Position numbers and translations under genes: made by a program. The notes beneath the pieces were generated by a model. The model was not told where the DNA came from and ran no database searches. It was given only the letters and a program-made list of their open reading frames with translations. A stretch of DNA of 64,000 nucleotides from Pycnopodia helianthoides (lineage: Eukaryota > Echinodermata > Asteroidea > Forcipulatida > Asteriidae), in NCBI GenBank assembly GCA_032158295.1, contig CM063248.1:19431273-19495272 (forward strand), read 5' to 3'. Below, one piece after another: positions 53,600 through 63,646 of the stretch (positions within the stretch are counted from its first letter, which is position 1; the number at the start of each line of letters is the position of its first letter).

Positions 53600-53891
53600 G
53601 TCCGATGCACTGGACAAGTTATAATGTTGTTAGAGTGCAGGTTCAGTTCTCGGTCGTGGCAGTTATGTCCTTGAGCAAGAAACTTAGGCCGTGTCTTATT
53701 GGCAGTTACGGCTACAGCTTTGGCTGGATCGCTGCATCATCATGTTTAGTAGTGTAGGACGTCCTTAGCAACACCCTTAGAAACAGTAGTAGCCGTTGCT
53801 GTAGCTCCCAAATCGAATACGGTCTTAACCACAATCGCTTTGTCTTTCGGATTAGACATGTATCCAGTGTGTTGTGTAATGCACATTAACC
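53600..53891 (+). repeat. SINE (type A) split by a MITE
   Basis: SINE body TTATGTCCTTGAGCAAGAAA stops at about 53687 and resumes as AACCACAATCGCTTTGTCTT and TGTGTTGTGTAATGCACATT at about 53828. The insert has inverted ends (AGGCCGTGTCTTATTGGCAG against CTCCCAAATCGAATACGGTCT) and an inner GGCTACAGCT/AGCTACAGCAACGGC pairing. A related segment appears twice at 63405-63646. Confidence 0.7.
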
Positions 53892-53963
53892 ATTTCACGT
53901 CAGATGACGTGTTTTTCCGCAAGATCTTCATTCCTTGATAACAAAACTTCATTTTAATTTTTG

Positions 53964-55019
53964 GAAAATCAGTTGGCAACTGCCATTCACCATTTATCAT
54001 TTCCATCCGGTGAATCAGTTAATGATTTTATGGATAAGAATAAGTGCACCGTGCCATACACATTTAAAGTGCGTTGGGAAGCTCAATCCGAGTATGTTAC
54101 TCATTATTTAGATGATTTTTTATTTGTTGGTTATTCATCTGAAGAGTTTAATACAGTTTTGCAGACATTTAAGGGGGTCTGTAACTCTTTGGGGGTTCCA
54201 ATTGCCGAGGAGAAAACCACAAGTCCTAGTCAATCCATTGTTTACCTTGGTTTAGTAATTGACTCGGTGAAAAGGCAAGTTTTACTGCCTTTTAAGAAAG
54301 TACAGGCCCTGCGGGCTCAAATTCAGTCAATTTTCGGCAAGAGTAAGGTAACCCTAAGGGGTCTTCAATCCTTAATTGGATCTCTTAATTTTGTATGTCG
54401 GGCCATTGCGCCTGGGACAGCATTCATGAGGCGATTGATAGCGCTCACTAGGGGGGTTAGGAGACCGCATTTTAAGATCCATTTATCTGCCGGTGCAAAA
54501 CTGGATTTGTTGACTTGGTTGGAGTTTCTCAACCAATTCAATGGTGTTTCTCCTTTTCGGCACGGGGTTTGGGACGTCAATGAGGCACTTGAGCTATTAA
54601 CTGATGCCGCTGCTAGCATTAGATTTGGGGCCTTTTTTCAAGGGCAGTGGTTAAGGCAGGTGGCCCCAGTCACTTTTAAGCAATCCCCCGTCCATTGCGT
54701 TTTTGGAATTTTATCCCTTGGTAGTGGCAGTGCATTGCTGGGGTTCACTGTTGGCGAACCGGAAAGTGCTCATAATAGCGCTGTAGTTCACATAATTAAT
54801 AATCAGTCCTCCCGCTGCGATCAGATTATGCAATTGGTACGCAATTTTTTGTGTCAATGCCTTATGCACAATATTGTGTTTAAAGCGGTTCATGTGCCAG
54901 GGGTACTTAATGACATTGCAGATTCTCTGTCCCGCTTTCAGGTCCAGCATTTCAGCGCGTTGGCCCTGGGGGCGGATTTCACCATGACAACAATACCGGA
55001 GCAGCTCCTCCTGTATTAG
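53964..55019 (+). pseudogene. DIRS-like reverse transcriptase/RNase H remnant
   Basis: One 350-codon open frame. The reverse transcriptase palm motif HYLDDFLFVG (catalytic YLDD) is at about 54102-54130, followed by VYLGLVIDS. RNase H-like signatures are LLTDAAASIRFGAFF and HVPGVLNDIADSLSRFQ, the standard C-terminal landmark of DIRS-type polymerases. The N-terminal fingers and palm between SVNDFMDKNKC and the YLDD motif are mostly deleted. Between about 54700 and 54770 the frame departs from the family and returns (two compensating indels). The protein could not be active. Confidence 0.88.
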
Positions 55020-55039
55020 CAGGTGAGATGTAATGCCTT

Positions 55040-55920
55040 TTGGGTGTGGCTTTTGCTCCGAATGCACTTAAAACTAACCAAGTGGGTTGGCTGGCATTTT
55101 GTCAATTTCGTAACCTGCTATTGGGTAGTCAATTTGTGGCCTCGGTACAGGATGTGCGGGAATTTATTGCTTGGTTGTCCCTGAAGCAGTTAGCCCCAGC
55201 CACAATTGCAACTTATGTATCAGGGGTGGGCTTTCATCATAAGATTTCAGGGTTAGATGATCCGACTCAAGATTTTCTGGTAACCAAATTATTGGTGGGG
55301 TGTCGTGATAAACCTTCCAGGGATAGTCGTTTGCCTATTTCGATACCTGTTTTATCTCAGTTATTGGCGGGTTAAGTTGTTTCGAGCGGCCATGTTAAGT
55401 GCATTTTTTGCATTCATGCGCATTGGTGAATTTGCTGCCAACTCAATGAATCATTTGCAAGATTCGATACTTCGTTTTTCTGATGTTAATTTTCATGATG
55501 TCGGTATGCCGACGGCCTCTGTTCTTATTAAATTCCGTTTTACGGACAAAGACGGACAAGTCTGGTTCTCCTCAGGTCATTCTTTTGGTTCAATCCAGTG
55601 AACCATCTCTTTGCCCGGTTCGGGCGCTTACGGCTTTCGTGGCAGTGAGGCCCCCACTTACGTCAAGTTTGTTTTTCTGTCATTTGAATGGGAATGTGCT
55701 CACTCGTTTCCAGTTTAATGCAGTGTTGTAAAGAGCCCTGGCGTTCACAGGGGTTGGTGAGGGAAATATCACCGCTCATTCATTTCGCATTGGGGCAGCC
55801 ACAAAGGCGTTCAATTTGGGGGTTGCTTACAACACTATTAAGAGCTTTGGCCGCTGGCGTTTGGATGCAGTTCAAACTTATATTCGCCCCAAACCGTGTT
55901 GTATTTTACCAGGGCTGTAA
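55040..55920 (+). pseudogene. DIRS-like tyrosine recombinase remnant
   Basis: Three frames in succession give one recombinase. The N-terminal SAM-like part includes VREFIAWLSLKQLAPATIAT. The first catalytic Arg is in FMRIGEFA (about 55414-55437). The H-x-x-R box is HSFRIGAATKA (about 55775). The nucleophile Tyr is in QTYIRP (codon 55879-55881). Frame changes occur near 55370 and 55560, and an in-frame TAA lies at 55729-55731. All catalytic residues are still visible, so decay looks recent relative to the reverse transcriptase deletion. Confidence 0.87.
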
Positions 55921-55999
55921 TGTACCATTTTCATATGTTTTTGGGCAGGAGATGCTTGGATAATTTCAATCGTTCGCCGGGCTCAGTGTAGTCTCCAGT

Positions 56000-56703
56000 G
56001 TACACCGCGGGTTCGTTGGAATGGTAAAGGTGGGGCTACTCTAAGCGACATGACTAATTTGTTGTTGGGTCTTGCCGTTTCTGGGCTTCCCCAACGCTTA
56101 TTTTTGTGCATTTGGGCACCAACGATCTCGCTCCATTAGATGCATTTTGCGTGCGCCAAAGTGTGCGTATTTTTATGGAAGAGTGTTGTACTCAGTTCCC
56201 GGGGGCTCAGATTGTGTGGTCAGATATTCTTCCTAGGGCATGTATTTTTGGTGCAACTTCCCAATCTAAAATGGAGATGAAGCGTCGCTCCATTAACCCT
56301 CCTACTGTCAGTATGACTCTTGGCAACATTTTCCAGTGAGTTGACCAACCATTTGAAACCATTCGACTGCCAAGGTTGTATACGGTGGCACAACTGTGCA
56401 CAGAACTAACTGTGTACTGTGTACATGCATTCCCTCATGGTATTATATTGCACGCTGGCATAGTTTATTTATCATTCAAAACCACTTGAATGGTATTGAA
56501 TGGTCAGACAGCAAGAGGGTTAATAAATGGGCACGGTCTGTCAGCGGTCGCTTGTCAATAGTTTCAATCTTACAGCACCCCCAATTCAAGTGGTCTCAGT
56601 TTCATTTGTTTTGTTTTGATGGGGTTCATCTCTCCCCCGAGGGATTGGACTTGTCTAGACGAAGCCTCTGGGCTTGCATTTACAGTTACCGGTATTACTT
56701 TTA
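56000..56703 (+). pseudogene. SGNH/GDSL-hydrolase-like segment of the DIRS element
   Basis: Contains VHLGTNDLAPL (the GxND block of SGNH hydrolases, 56106-56138), IVWSDILPRA, and, after a MITE insertion, FDGVHLSPEGLDL (the DxxH block, about 56615-56650). The usual GDS block upstream appears damaged, and there is a frame change in the T run near 56100. The MITE at 56297-56519 splits the domain; the reading phase on both sides agrees if the MITE and one TTAA are ignored. SGNH modules are known from some DIRS/Ngaro elements; their role is unclear. Confidence 0.8.
56297..56519. mobile_element. piggyBac-type MITE, 223 bp, inside the DIRS element
   Basis: TTAA duplications at 56293-56296 and 56520-56523. 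Ends CCCTCCTACTGTC and GACAGCAAGAGGG. Nearly identical to 45273-45493. The empty site can be inferred from the continuous hydrolase frame around it. Confidence 0.9.
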
Positions 56704-56880
56704 ACTAATAAATGGTCACGGCCTGTCAGCGGTCGCTTGTCAATAGTTTCGATCTTACAGCACCCCCAATTCAAATATCTCAGTTTCATTTATTTCGTTT
56801 TGATGGGGTTCATCTCTCCCCGAGGGATTGGACTTGTCTAGACGAATTAAGCCTCCAGGCTTGATATATAGATATTACTC
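56704..56880 (+). repeat. Tandem copy of the hydrolase 3' segment
   Basis: TAATAAATGGTCACGGCCTG through TTGGACTTGTCTAGACGAAT repeats 56521-56700 with scattered changes. It lacks the MITE, which lies exactly at the left border of the first copy. Confidence 0.8.
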
Positions 56881-57640
56881 TTGATCACTTTTTGAGAGGC
56901 GTGTCTGTCCTTTCTCCCATGGGTCGCGTGGGGCGATTGGCATAAATTATGGGATAAGGACTTTCACTGCCTCATTTTGTGAGTGTTTTCATCATAAAGC
57001 CGAATTTGTAAGCAGAGTTTTGGCTCCCACTCGTTCAGGTGGGGCTGCTATTCTAACCGTCGGTTCAGGCGGTGGATTTCTACTTTGCATTTTAGGCTGT
57101 ATTGTGTGAGGTTACTTTAGTTTAAATCGTTATGTAACCATGGCATTATTCAATGTGTATTTGATATGTTGGCAAGCTGCCAGGTTCGTGACTTGTTGGC
57201 AAGCGTGCCATGGAGGGTCTGATCAGCCCGTTGCAAGTCGTTTTATATGTATTTTGGCAAGCAGCCCACTTGTGTTTGTAATACCCGAGTACTGTGTGTG
57301 AGCAAGCTGTTCACAACATCTACGTAATACTTGGGTAGAGGGGCAAGCGGATCCTTGTTTGTTTATGTCATACTTGGGAGGAAATCTGCCCGTGTTTGTT
57401 TTTATTTACACTGTCAGTGTTGGGCAAGTTTGCTCAAATTTCTGGCAGCATGATTTTGGACAGATTTATGTCCAAGTTTGTTCTTGGAAATAAAAGCAGT
57501 TTATAGCTGTGACAAAATTGTCAATACGGTGTTATTACAGTTGTTTTATTTATGTGTGTATTGTCTGAGTATAATTAGTAATATCCCTGTAACCTCTGAG
57601 CCAAACATGATATCACAATACAATTCATAATTCCCGCACA
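56881..57640 (+). other. Non-coding 3' part of the DIRS element
   Basis: No open frame. A phrase with GGCAAGC recurs (TTGGCAAGCTGCCAG, TTGTTGGCAAGCGTGCC, TTTTGGCAAGCAGCCC, GGGGCAAGCGG) over 57170-57350. It probably holds the element's terminal and internal complementary regions, which I could not delimit. Confidence 0.55.
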
Positions 57641-57841
57641 CAAGATCTTCATTCCTTGATAACAAAACTTTGTTTTATTTTTTTTGAAAATCAGTTGGCA
57701 ACTGCCTTTATTTAGAACTATAAACTCACAGACAACACATTGAAGTGTCTTCAGAATTACAGTTCAATTTACAAAAAAATATGTGCCAAATCTAAATGTA
57801 CATACATCTAATATTTACATCACAATCGGTTTTATTGATAC

Positions 57842-58430
57842 AGGCATGGAATTTATTTCATTTTTCATCATGCAAATTAATACAATAACAAAAGAAGAAC
57901 ACCTACTTATGTAAGAAATTTGATTTTTATTTACAAACTACACAAAGAAATTGCTCTTTATTTTACAGATGTATAAAAAGGCAGTATTTGGTCATATGCA
58001 AGGTTGAGAGCATACAGAGAGGACCTCTCGTAACAATCCAGAAAGACTGCAATACACCATAGTACACCAAAATGGCGGACACTGCATGTAAGTACTCCAA
58101 AAACCCTCCAAAGTTCATAGCGCTCATTTTCCATTTATCATACTTCAATCTTCTTACTACCTGATGCACTGTATGACCTTCATCCATGGTGTTCCCTACA
58201 AGCAAGTCATAGATAATGGTACTGGCACTCTGGTCGTTTAACTAAGAAGTACATAAGTTTACATGTTTTAATTTAAGATGTACATAAGATAAGATGGGCC
58301 TTGTACCACATCAGGAAATGTTTAAAGGAGTTTTGGAAGCTACAAGCTGCATTGCATTGCATTAAAAAAGTGACCACTTCAGCAGCAGAGGGACACAGTT
58401 TTAACAGTGTCTTACTATGCACAAGAAAAT
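57842..58430 (+). repeat. Dispersed ~600-bp repeat, copy 3, uninterrupted
   Basis: Best full-length reference for the copies at 50717 and 51795. Contains AGGCATGGAATTTATTTC, CTGCAATACACCATAGTACA, CCAAAATGGCGGACACTGCA, TTCATCCATGGTGTTCCCTA and AGCTGCATTGCATTGCATTA. No recognisable coding or tRNA-like part. Confidence 0.75.
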
Positions 58431-58439
58431 ATTGTAAAT

Positions 58440-58920
58440 AGCGTGTAATGGCCGAGCGGTTTAGCGCATCGAATACAAGTTGTGTTAGTTAAGTCATCCG
58501 GGTTTGGGTTTGAGTCCCGGTCATCACACTTGTGTCCTTGAGCAAGATGCTTTACTATAATGCTTCTCTTTACCCAGGGGTATAAATGGGTATCTACGAG
58601 GGTTGAGGTTCTGATATTGTGCTTCAAGTGCCTTGGCATCCTGGGGCTGTATACTCCCCTGTGAGCTGAGAAAGATTACAGGAATGTTTTGAGGTCTATC
58701 GCAAATACCGCCTGGTTGAATTCGCACAATGGTCGAAAGGCATTGTGGGAAGGAAAAGGGAACACTGTTTGCACCTTTTTCCTTCCCATAGTGCCTTATT
58801 TAACCATTGTACAAAACCAACCAGGCGGTATTTGTGATAGACCTCGTGACCAGGGCACAAATGTAAAGCACATCGATACGCTATTGTAAATTGCGCTAAA
58901 AAAGAACTGGTTAATAATAA
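58440..58920 (+). repeat. SINE (type A) split by a 155-bp foldback
   Basis: A box GTAATGGCCGAGCGGTTTAG, B box GGGTTTGAGTCCCGGTC, body CACTTGTGTCCTTGAGCAAG. A foldback at 58691-58845 interrupts the 3' half: GAGGTCTATCGCAAATACCG and its complement, with inner pairing of GGGAAGGAAAA and TTTTTCCTTCCC. The SINE resumes at GTGACCAGGGCACAA. Confidence 0.85.
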
Positions 58921-61336
58921 TATTAGAATTCAAATCAACTAAACTTTAACCTCCCGCATTGGCAACACGCGATTCCCACAGTATTTACAACACAGGTTTT
59001 AAAAATCAACAAAAATGCAAAATTGATTTGTGCTTAGCAATTTTTTGTGCTGAAGCAGGGCTCAACTTCATGGCACTGCTTACCACCGAATTCTACACTT
59101 AAGACGCCCTGTAAAGAGTGCAATTCTATGGGCTGTAAGCGCAGACTTCCATGGTAAGCAGAAGATTCGCTTTGCTTTAGCAATTTGCGGGAAGTATATA
59201 CCGGGCTGAAAGGGGCACTATCGTCATGATCAAAGCAGGCCTGTGGCTGTACATGGAATTATGAACTTTCACCGACTTACTGCGCGCTTAGGCACGCCCT
59301 CTATAGATATGATACTGAAGAAGTGTGCGCATACGCATGAAAGCACAGACAATGTATCAAATTAAGGTAGCTGATACGCGCATGAAACCAACATAATGCA
59401 AAGCATAAAGGAGAGCACCAATCAGAGTATTTCTATTTATGGTGCTGTTAATTTTCAAAGCTCATAGACTGGTTCTTGAAAATATGCATAAGTAGTTAAT
59501 TATGCATAAGAGATTAGGTCATCACACTGTTATTCCCTAATTTAAGGCCAGCATTAATTGAGAACAATTTCTTCCACAAACTTTTATCAATTCAATGAGG
59601 TAAAGTTTGGTGGTAACAATAACCTCACTTTTGAGTATGTGTGGTTCCAAAAACCTGTGGCCTTAACATTTCGGACAGTATGCTCCATCTAATTGTCTTT
59701 CCTCAATGCAAACGTTCAAGTCTTATTCATTATAAACTCACTTCATAATTTCTAAATTTCAATGTCATCCCCCTAAAACAAAATGTCCCTCTAAGTTACT
59801 TGCAAATAATTCCAATGCTAGGTTTGTGAATGAAATTTTGAGCCTAAATTTGATTTGATTTTTTTTTTTTTCAGATCTCAATCTGGGACCAGCAACCTGA
59901 TACCTCAACAGTCCGAGACCAAAGCTGTGTCAGAATTAACAACCTTGGTAGTTACTAGAAAAGGACTTTTCTTCTACTTTGCATGGCTATTCTTCTACCT
60001 TGCATGGCTAACACCAAGAGCCATAGCCAGAGTCAAAGTTGATGGATTCAGACGAGGCCTCGGACCAAGGCAATCAAAAAAGCTAGTCTCATCTCAAGTC
60101 TGGACGCCCAGAGCATCACTTTCAGCATTCCGGAAAAACTATAGGTAAATATTGTACAATTGTATTGATTTTTTCTACTACTTTAATATATGAAACTACT
60201 TTTAAAACAATTACTGCATTGGCATTGCATCAATCGACACCACATTAGCCTTGAACACTGGTACACTGGCACAGATTGAAGCCAGTAAGGCTACATGTAA
60301 AGAGACTGTGCAAGTCTCGTGCGTATTCAAACTTCCGAGACCAAGTTGGTCCCAACCCTATTGAGTTTTACGTATGCGCGATTCCATTTCTTCAAATACA
60401 TGTACTTAAGTTTAGCGTAGAATGCGGCTATTAATATTATATCATTGATGGTTTAATTTGTTTTGGGTATCTATTTTGTTTCACCCCCTTTCACTGTTCG
60501 GCGCTGTGTTCTTTGTATAGCGCGGTAGAAATGCTCTTTATTATTATTATAATAACATTTTGCCTGCATCCAACTTCCCTGCTGCCAAGAATCTGTCCCA
60601 GTTTAAGCTTATTGTAGATGGGTTTCTTTTACCTTAATTCTCTTTTGTGTAGCCCGCACCTTGATTGGCCTTGCCTTGTGATGGGTGACTTTCATTTTTT
60701 TTATTAAAAAAAAGATACACACGTGCACATCCTTCTGGAATAATCTTCACAAAGATTTTGATATGAAACTGGTTCAGAAATAAAATCATAGGTTTGACTC
60801 AAAATTATGAGTACTAGCACTCGCATATTATTACTGTTTCCCCCCTTTCACTGTTCGGCGCTGTGATCGGATTATAGTACCTTATCGGATTTTAGTATCT
60901 TATCGGAAAAGGACAAATTTATTTTCCTTATGAGTTCTCATGATACAACCATTATGCATTGTGTTGCGAAGTACATATTCTCTGCTTTTAAGTTAAAGGA
61001 AAACCAAGTAATATTTAATACTTGTTCATGCTAACCTCTCCTTCTTTGTTATATTGTAAGTTTAACATTTCGTTATTGTTGTAACCCTTCACCAGGTTTG
61101 TTCCATTTTTTGGAATAAAATTAATACCATACAATACAATACAATACATATATATATAGTGGCCGCAAGCAGCCTGTACCAAAATGCTTATGGCAGCTAC
61201 AAACGGCTGCAAGATATGACATACTTCCATTAAATAAGTAAAAAATATTATCAAATAAAAATGTCAAGTCCTGAATGTACATTTTCCCGTGACAAAACAG
61301 TATCTACATTTTTAAACAAAACCAAGTTTGTATAAA
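58921..61336. other. Mostly gene-free sequence
   Basis: Includes a GCTCTGCTTACC-type foldback copy at 59053-59165, and TTTCACTGTTCGGCGCTGTG repeated near 60490 and 60845. A short open stretch at 59874-60145 with splice-like borders is discussed under rejected items. No gene is supported. Confidence 0.5.
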
Positions 61337-61723
61337 AAGGGGGGGGGGGGATCCAAGGTAAAGTTCAGTTTTGTGATCCATCCATTTTTCAATAGATCGA
61401 GTCCTTGTGAAAAAATTACAAGTCTCTAACCTCACATTAAAATGGTGCAATTTTTTGTCAAAATGCAAAAATGTCAGAGGACGTCGCATTTCAAATAAAT
61501 GGTTTTTACAATTTGTGTACAGAGAATGTTAAGTTTATTCCTGTATTATAGCATTCAATTTGAATTTTTTACTGATGCAAAAACTTTCCCGATGACATCA
61601 TGTTTCAAATTTTGCTCTGAAAGAGGTAGAAACTTGTAATTTTTCCCCACTTTTATGACAACTCTATCTATTCGAAAATGAGTGGAACTCAAAACTGAAC
61701 TTGACTTTGGAGCCCCTCTTTGA
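61337..61723 (+). repeat. MITE (GAGGGGCTCC family), decayed copy
   Basis: Left GGATCCAAGGTAAAGTTCAG, right CTTTGGAGCCCCTCTTTGA. Interior CTCTAACCTCACATTAAAAT matches the copy at 22010-22483. A G10 run has replaced the left terminal bases. Confidence 0.65.
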
Positions 61724-61854
61724 TACTATTTTTTCAGACATTTTGTTTGGGAAGGATTTGTCAAAAAAAAACAATAACATTGACAATGTCTTGCTGTATG
61801 ATGATGATCATACAGCAATGAATGGTCTCTAAAGGGTTATTTATTCAACCAAAA

Positions 61855-62305
61855 CATTATACATGTAGAGTAAACAAACAAGTCATGTAAAACAATAATC
61901 AAAACATCTACATGTAGAGTAAACAAACAAGTCATGTAAAACAATAATCAAAACATCTACATGTAGAGTAAACAAACAAGTCATGTCAAACAATAACCAA
62001 CAAATCTACATGTAGAGTAATCAAACAAGTCATGTAAAACAATAATCAAAACATCTACATGTAGAGTAATCAATCAAGTCATGTAAAACAATAATCAAAA
62101 CATCTACATGTAGAGTAAACAAACAAGTCATGTCAAACAATAACCAACAAATCTACATGTAGAGTAATCAAACAAGTCATGTAAAACAATAATCAAAAAA
62201 TCTACATTTAGAGTAATCAAACAAGTCATGTAAAACAATAATCAAAACATCTACATGTAGAGTAATCAAACAAGTCATGTAAAACAATAATCAAAACATC
62301 AAGAA
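61855..62305 (+). repeat. 49-bp tandem satellite, about nine copies
   Basis: Consensus unit: CTACATGTAGAGTAAACAAA, CAAGTCATGTAAAACAATAA, TCAAAACAT. Starts at 61861, 61910 and 61959 show the 49-bp step. Units vary at a few positions (AAACAAAC or AATCAAAC; TGTAAAAC or TGTCAAAC). Two variants alternate as blocks, a hint of higher-order duplication. Confidence 0.93.
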
Positions 62306-62444
62306 AGGGTGAACATTTAAAAAAAAATATCAACATTGCAATAGAGACAGTATAAATGAAAGTATAAATGAAATATCGGGGCTACGAAAATCATACACAT
62401 ATTATGTCTTTAATTGTTATTCAAACTGCCTCTCTAGCTACCGG

Positions 62445-63100
62445 GCTATCTCGGTGGTCTAGTGGCAAGACATCTGCTCTAGAATGGCGAAGGTCGTGGA
62501 TTTGAATCCCACCTGAGTAATATGCCTGTGGATTTTGTTCACAAGACTGAGAAAAGTATTGAGTATACAGTGCTTAAAGACACTGGACACCTATGGTAAT
62601 TGTCAAAGACCAGTCTTCTCACTTGGTGTATCTCAACATATGCACAAAATAACAAACCTGGGAAAATTTGAACTCAAATGATCGTCGAAGTTGCGAGATA
62701 ATAATGGAAGAAAAAACACCCTTGTCACACGAAGTTGTGTGCTTTCAGATGCTTAATTTCGAGACCTCACGCGTGAGGTCTCAAAATCAATTCAAATAAA
62801 CCACTTCTTTCTCAAAAACTATGTTACTTCAGAGGGAGCCGTTTCCCACAATGTTTTATACTATCAACAGCTCTCCATTGCTCGTTACCAAGTAAGTTTT
62901 TATGCTAACAATTATTTTGAGTAATTACCAATAGTGTGAGGTCTCAAAATCAGTTCAAATAAATCACTTCTTTCTCAAAAAACTACGTTACTTCAGAGGG
63001 AGCCGTTTCTCACAATGTTTTATACTATCAACAGCTCTCCATTGCTCATTACCAAAAGTGTCCAGTGCCTTTAACATACATCGGCGTAAGGGTTAAACCA
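62445..63100 (+). repeat. SINE (type C) with a TTAA MITE inserted in its tail
   Basis: SINE head TCGGTGGTCTAGTGGCAAGA, B-box region GGATTTGAATCCCACC, body GCCTGTGGATTTTG. The tail CAGTGCTTAA is cut by the MITE at 62578-63070 and resumes CATACATCGGCGTAAGG. TTAA flanks the MITE at 62574-62577 and 63071-63074. Confidence 0.88.
62578..63070 (+). mobile_element. TTAA-flanked MITE (GACACTGGACACC family), 493 bp
   Basis: Ends AGACACTGGACACCTATGGT and AAAAGTGTCCAGTGCCT. Centre palindrome GACCTCACGCGTGAGGTC. A ~130-bp part of its right half is duplicated (TTACTTCAGAGGGAGCCGTT occurs twice), which explains its extra length over the other copies. Confidence 0.87.
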
Positions 63101-63255
63101 AATAATATTCTTTATTCCCAATGCAAATTTAACATCTACAGACACGTCATTATACAATTTTTTGGTACAATATAATGTCATTCAAGTATTAATTTTTTAA
63201 TCGTCAAAAACTGTACAAACATTCATGGAGATTGACTATCAGGAAGTAACCAAAA

Positions 63256-63646
63256 CTCATTAACTTATCAAAAATGTACAAGGCAACTCATCATGACAAT
63301 AATTTTGTGCTTTTAATCTCAGGTATCATTTTTATAAAACGTCTTTTTTATATATACAATGTAGTGGCTTGACTGGTACCCTGCAAGATTTTCTGTGCCT
63401 AGGCCATGTCTAAATTGGCTGTGATTGTGGCTGTTGCTAAGGGTGTTAACTCATTAACTTATCAAAAATGTACAAGGCAACTCATCATGACATAAATTTT
63501 GTGCTTTTAATCTCAGGTATCATTTTTATAAAACGTCTTTTATTATATATACAATGAAGTGGCTTGACTGGTACCCTGCAAGGTTTTCTGTGACTAGGCT
63601 GTGTCCAAATTGGCGGCTGTGATTGTGGCTGTTGCTAAGGGTGTCA
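63256..63646 (+). repeat. Tandem duplication, unit about 195 bp
   Basis: ACTCATTAACTTATCAAAAA begins both copies (about 63256 and 63450). Both end in GGCTGTTGCTAAGGGTGT, a phrase related to the MITE inserted at 53688-53827. Confidence 0.85.

Larger units (their letters stand above)
53920..57706 (+). mobile_element. Decayed DIRS-like tyrosine-recombinase retrotransposon
   Basis: In order: a reverse transcriptase/RNase H remnant, a tyrosine recombinase remnant, an SGNH-hydrolase-like segment, and about 0.75 kb of non-coding tail. A direct repeat of about 65 bp (CAAGATCTTCATTCCTTGAT, AAAATCAGTTGGCAACTGCC) brackets the whole at 53920-53984 and 57641-57706. DIRS-like and Ngaro-like retrotransposons use a tyrosine recombinase rather than a DDE integrase, and some carry a hydrolase module. 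The direct repeat could be part of split direct repeats (Ngaro/PAT style) or a separate repeat; I cannot decide. Frameshifts and a stop make this copy non-autonomous. Confidence 0.85.

Noticed and set aside
53964..55019. Host gene with a reverse-transcriptase-like domain
   Set aside because: The neighbouring recombinase and hydrolase remnants, deletions and frame breaks identify it as a retrotransposon copy rather than a domesticated gene.
59874..60145. Open stretch with a strong pyrimidine tract, TTTTCAG acceptor and CTATAG/GTAAAT donor that could be an exon of another gene
   Set aside because: The ~90-residue translation has no recognisable domain, contains an internal CTACTTTGCATGGCT/CTACCTTGCATGGCT duplication, and no partner exon is visible. 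Splice-like borders alone are not enough.
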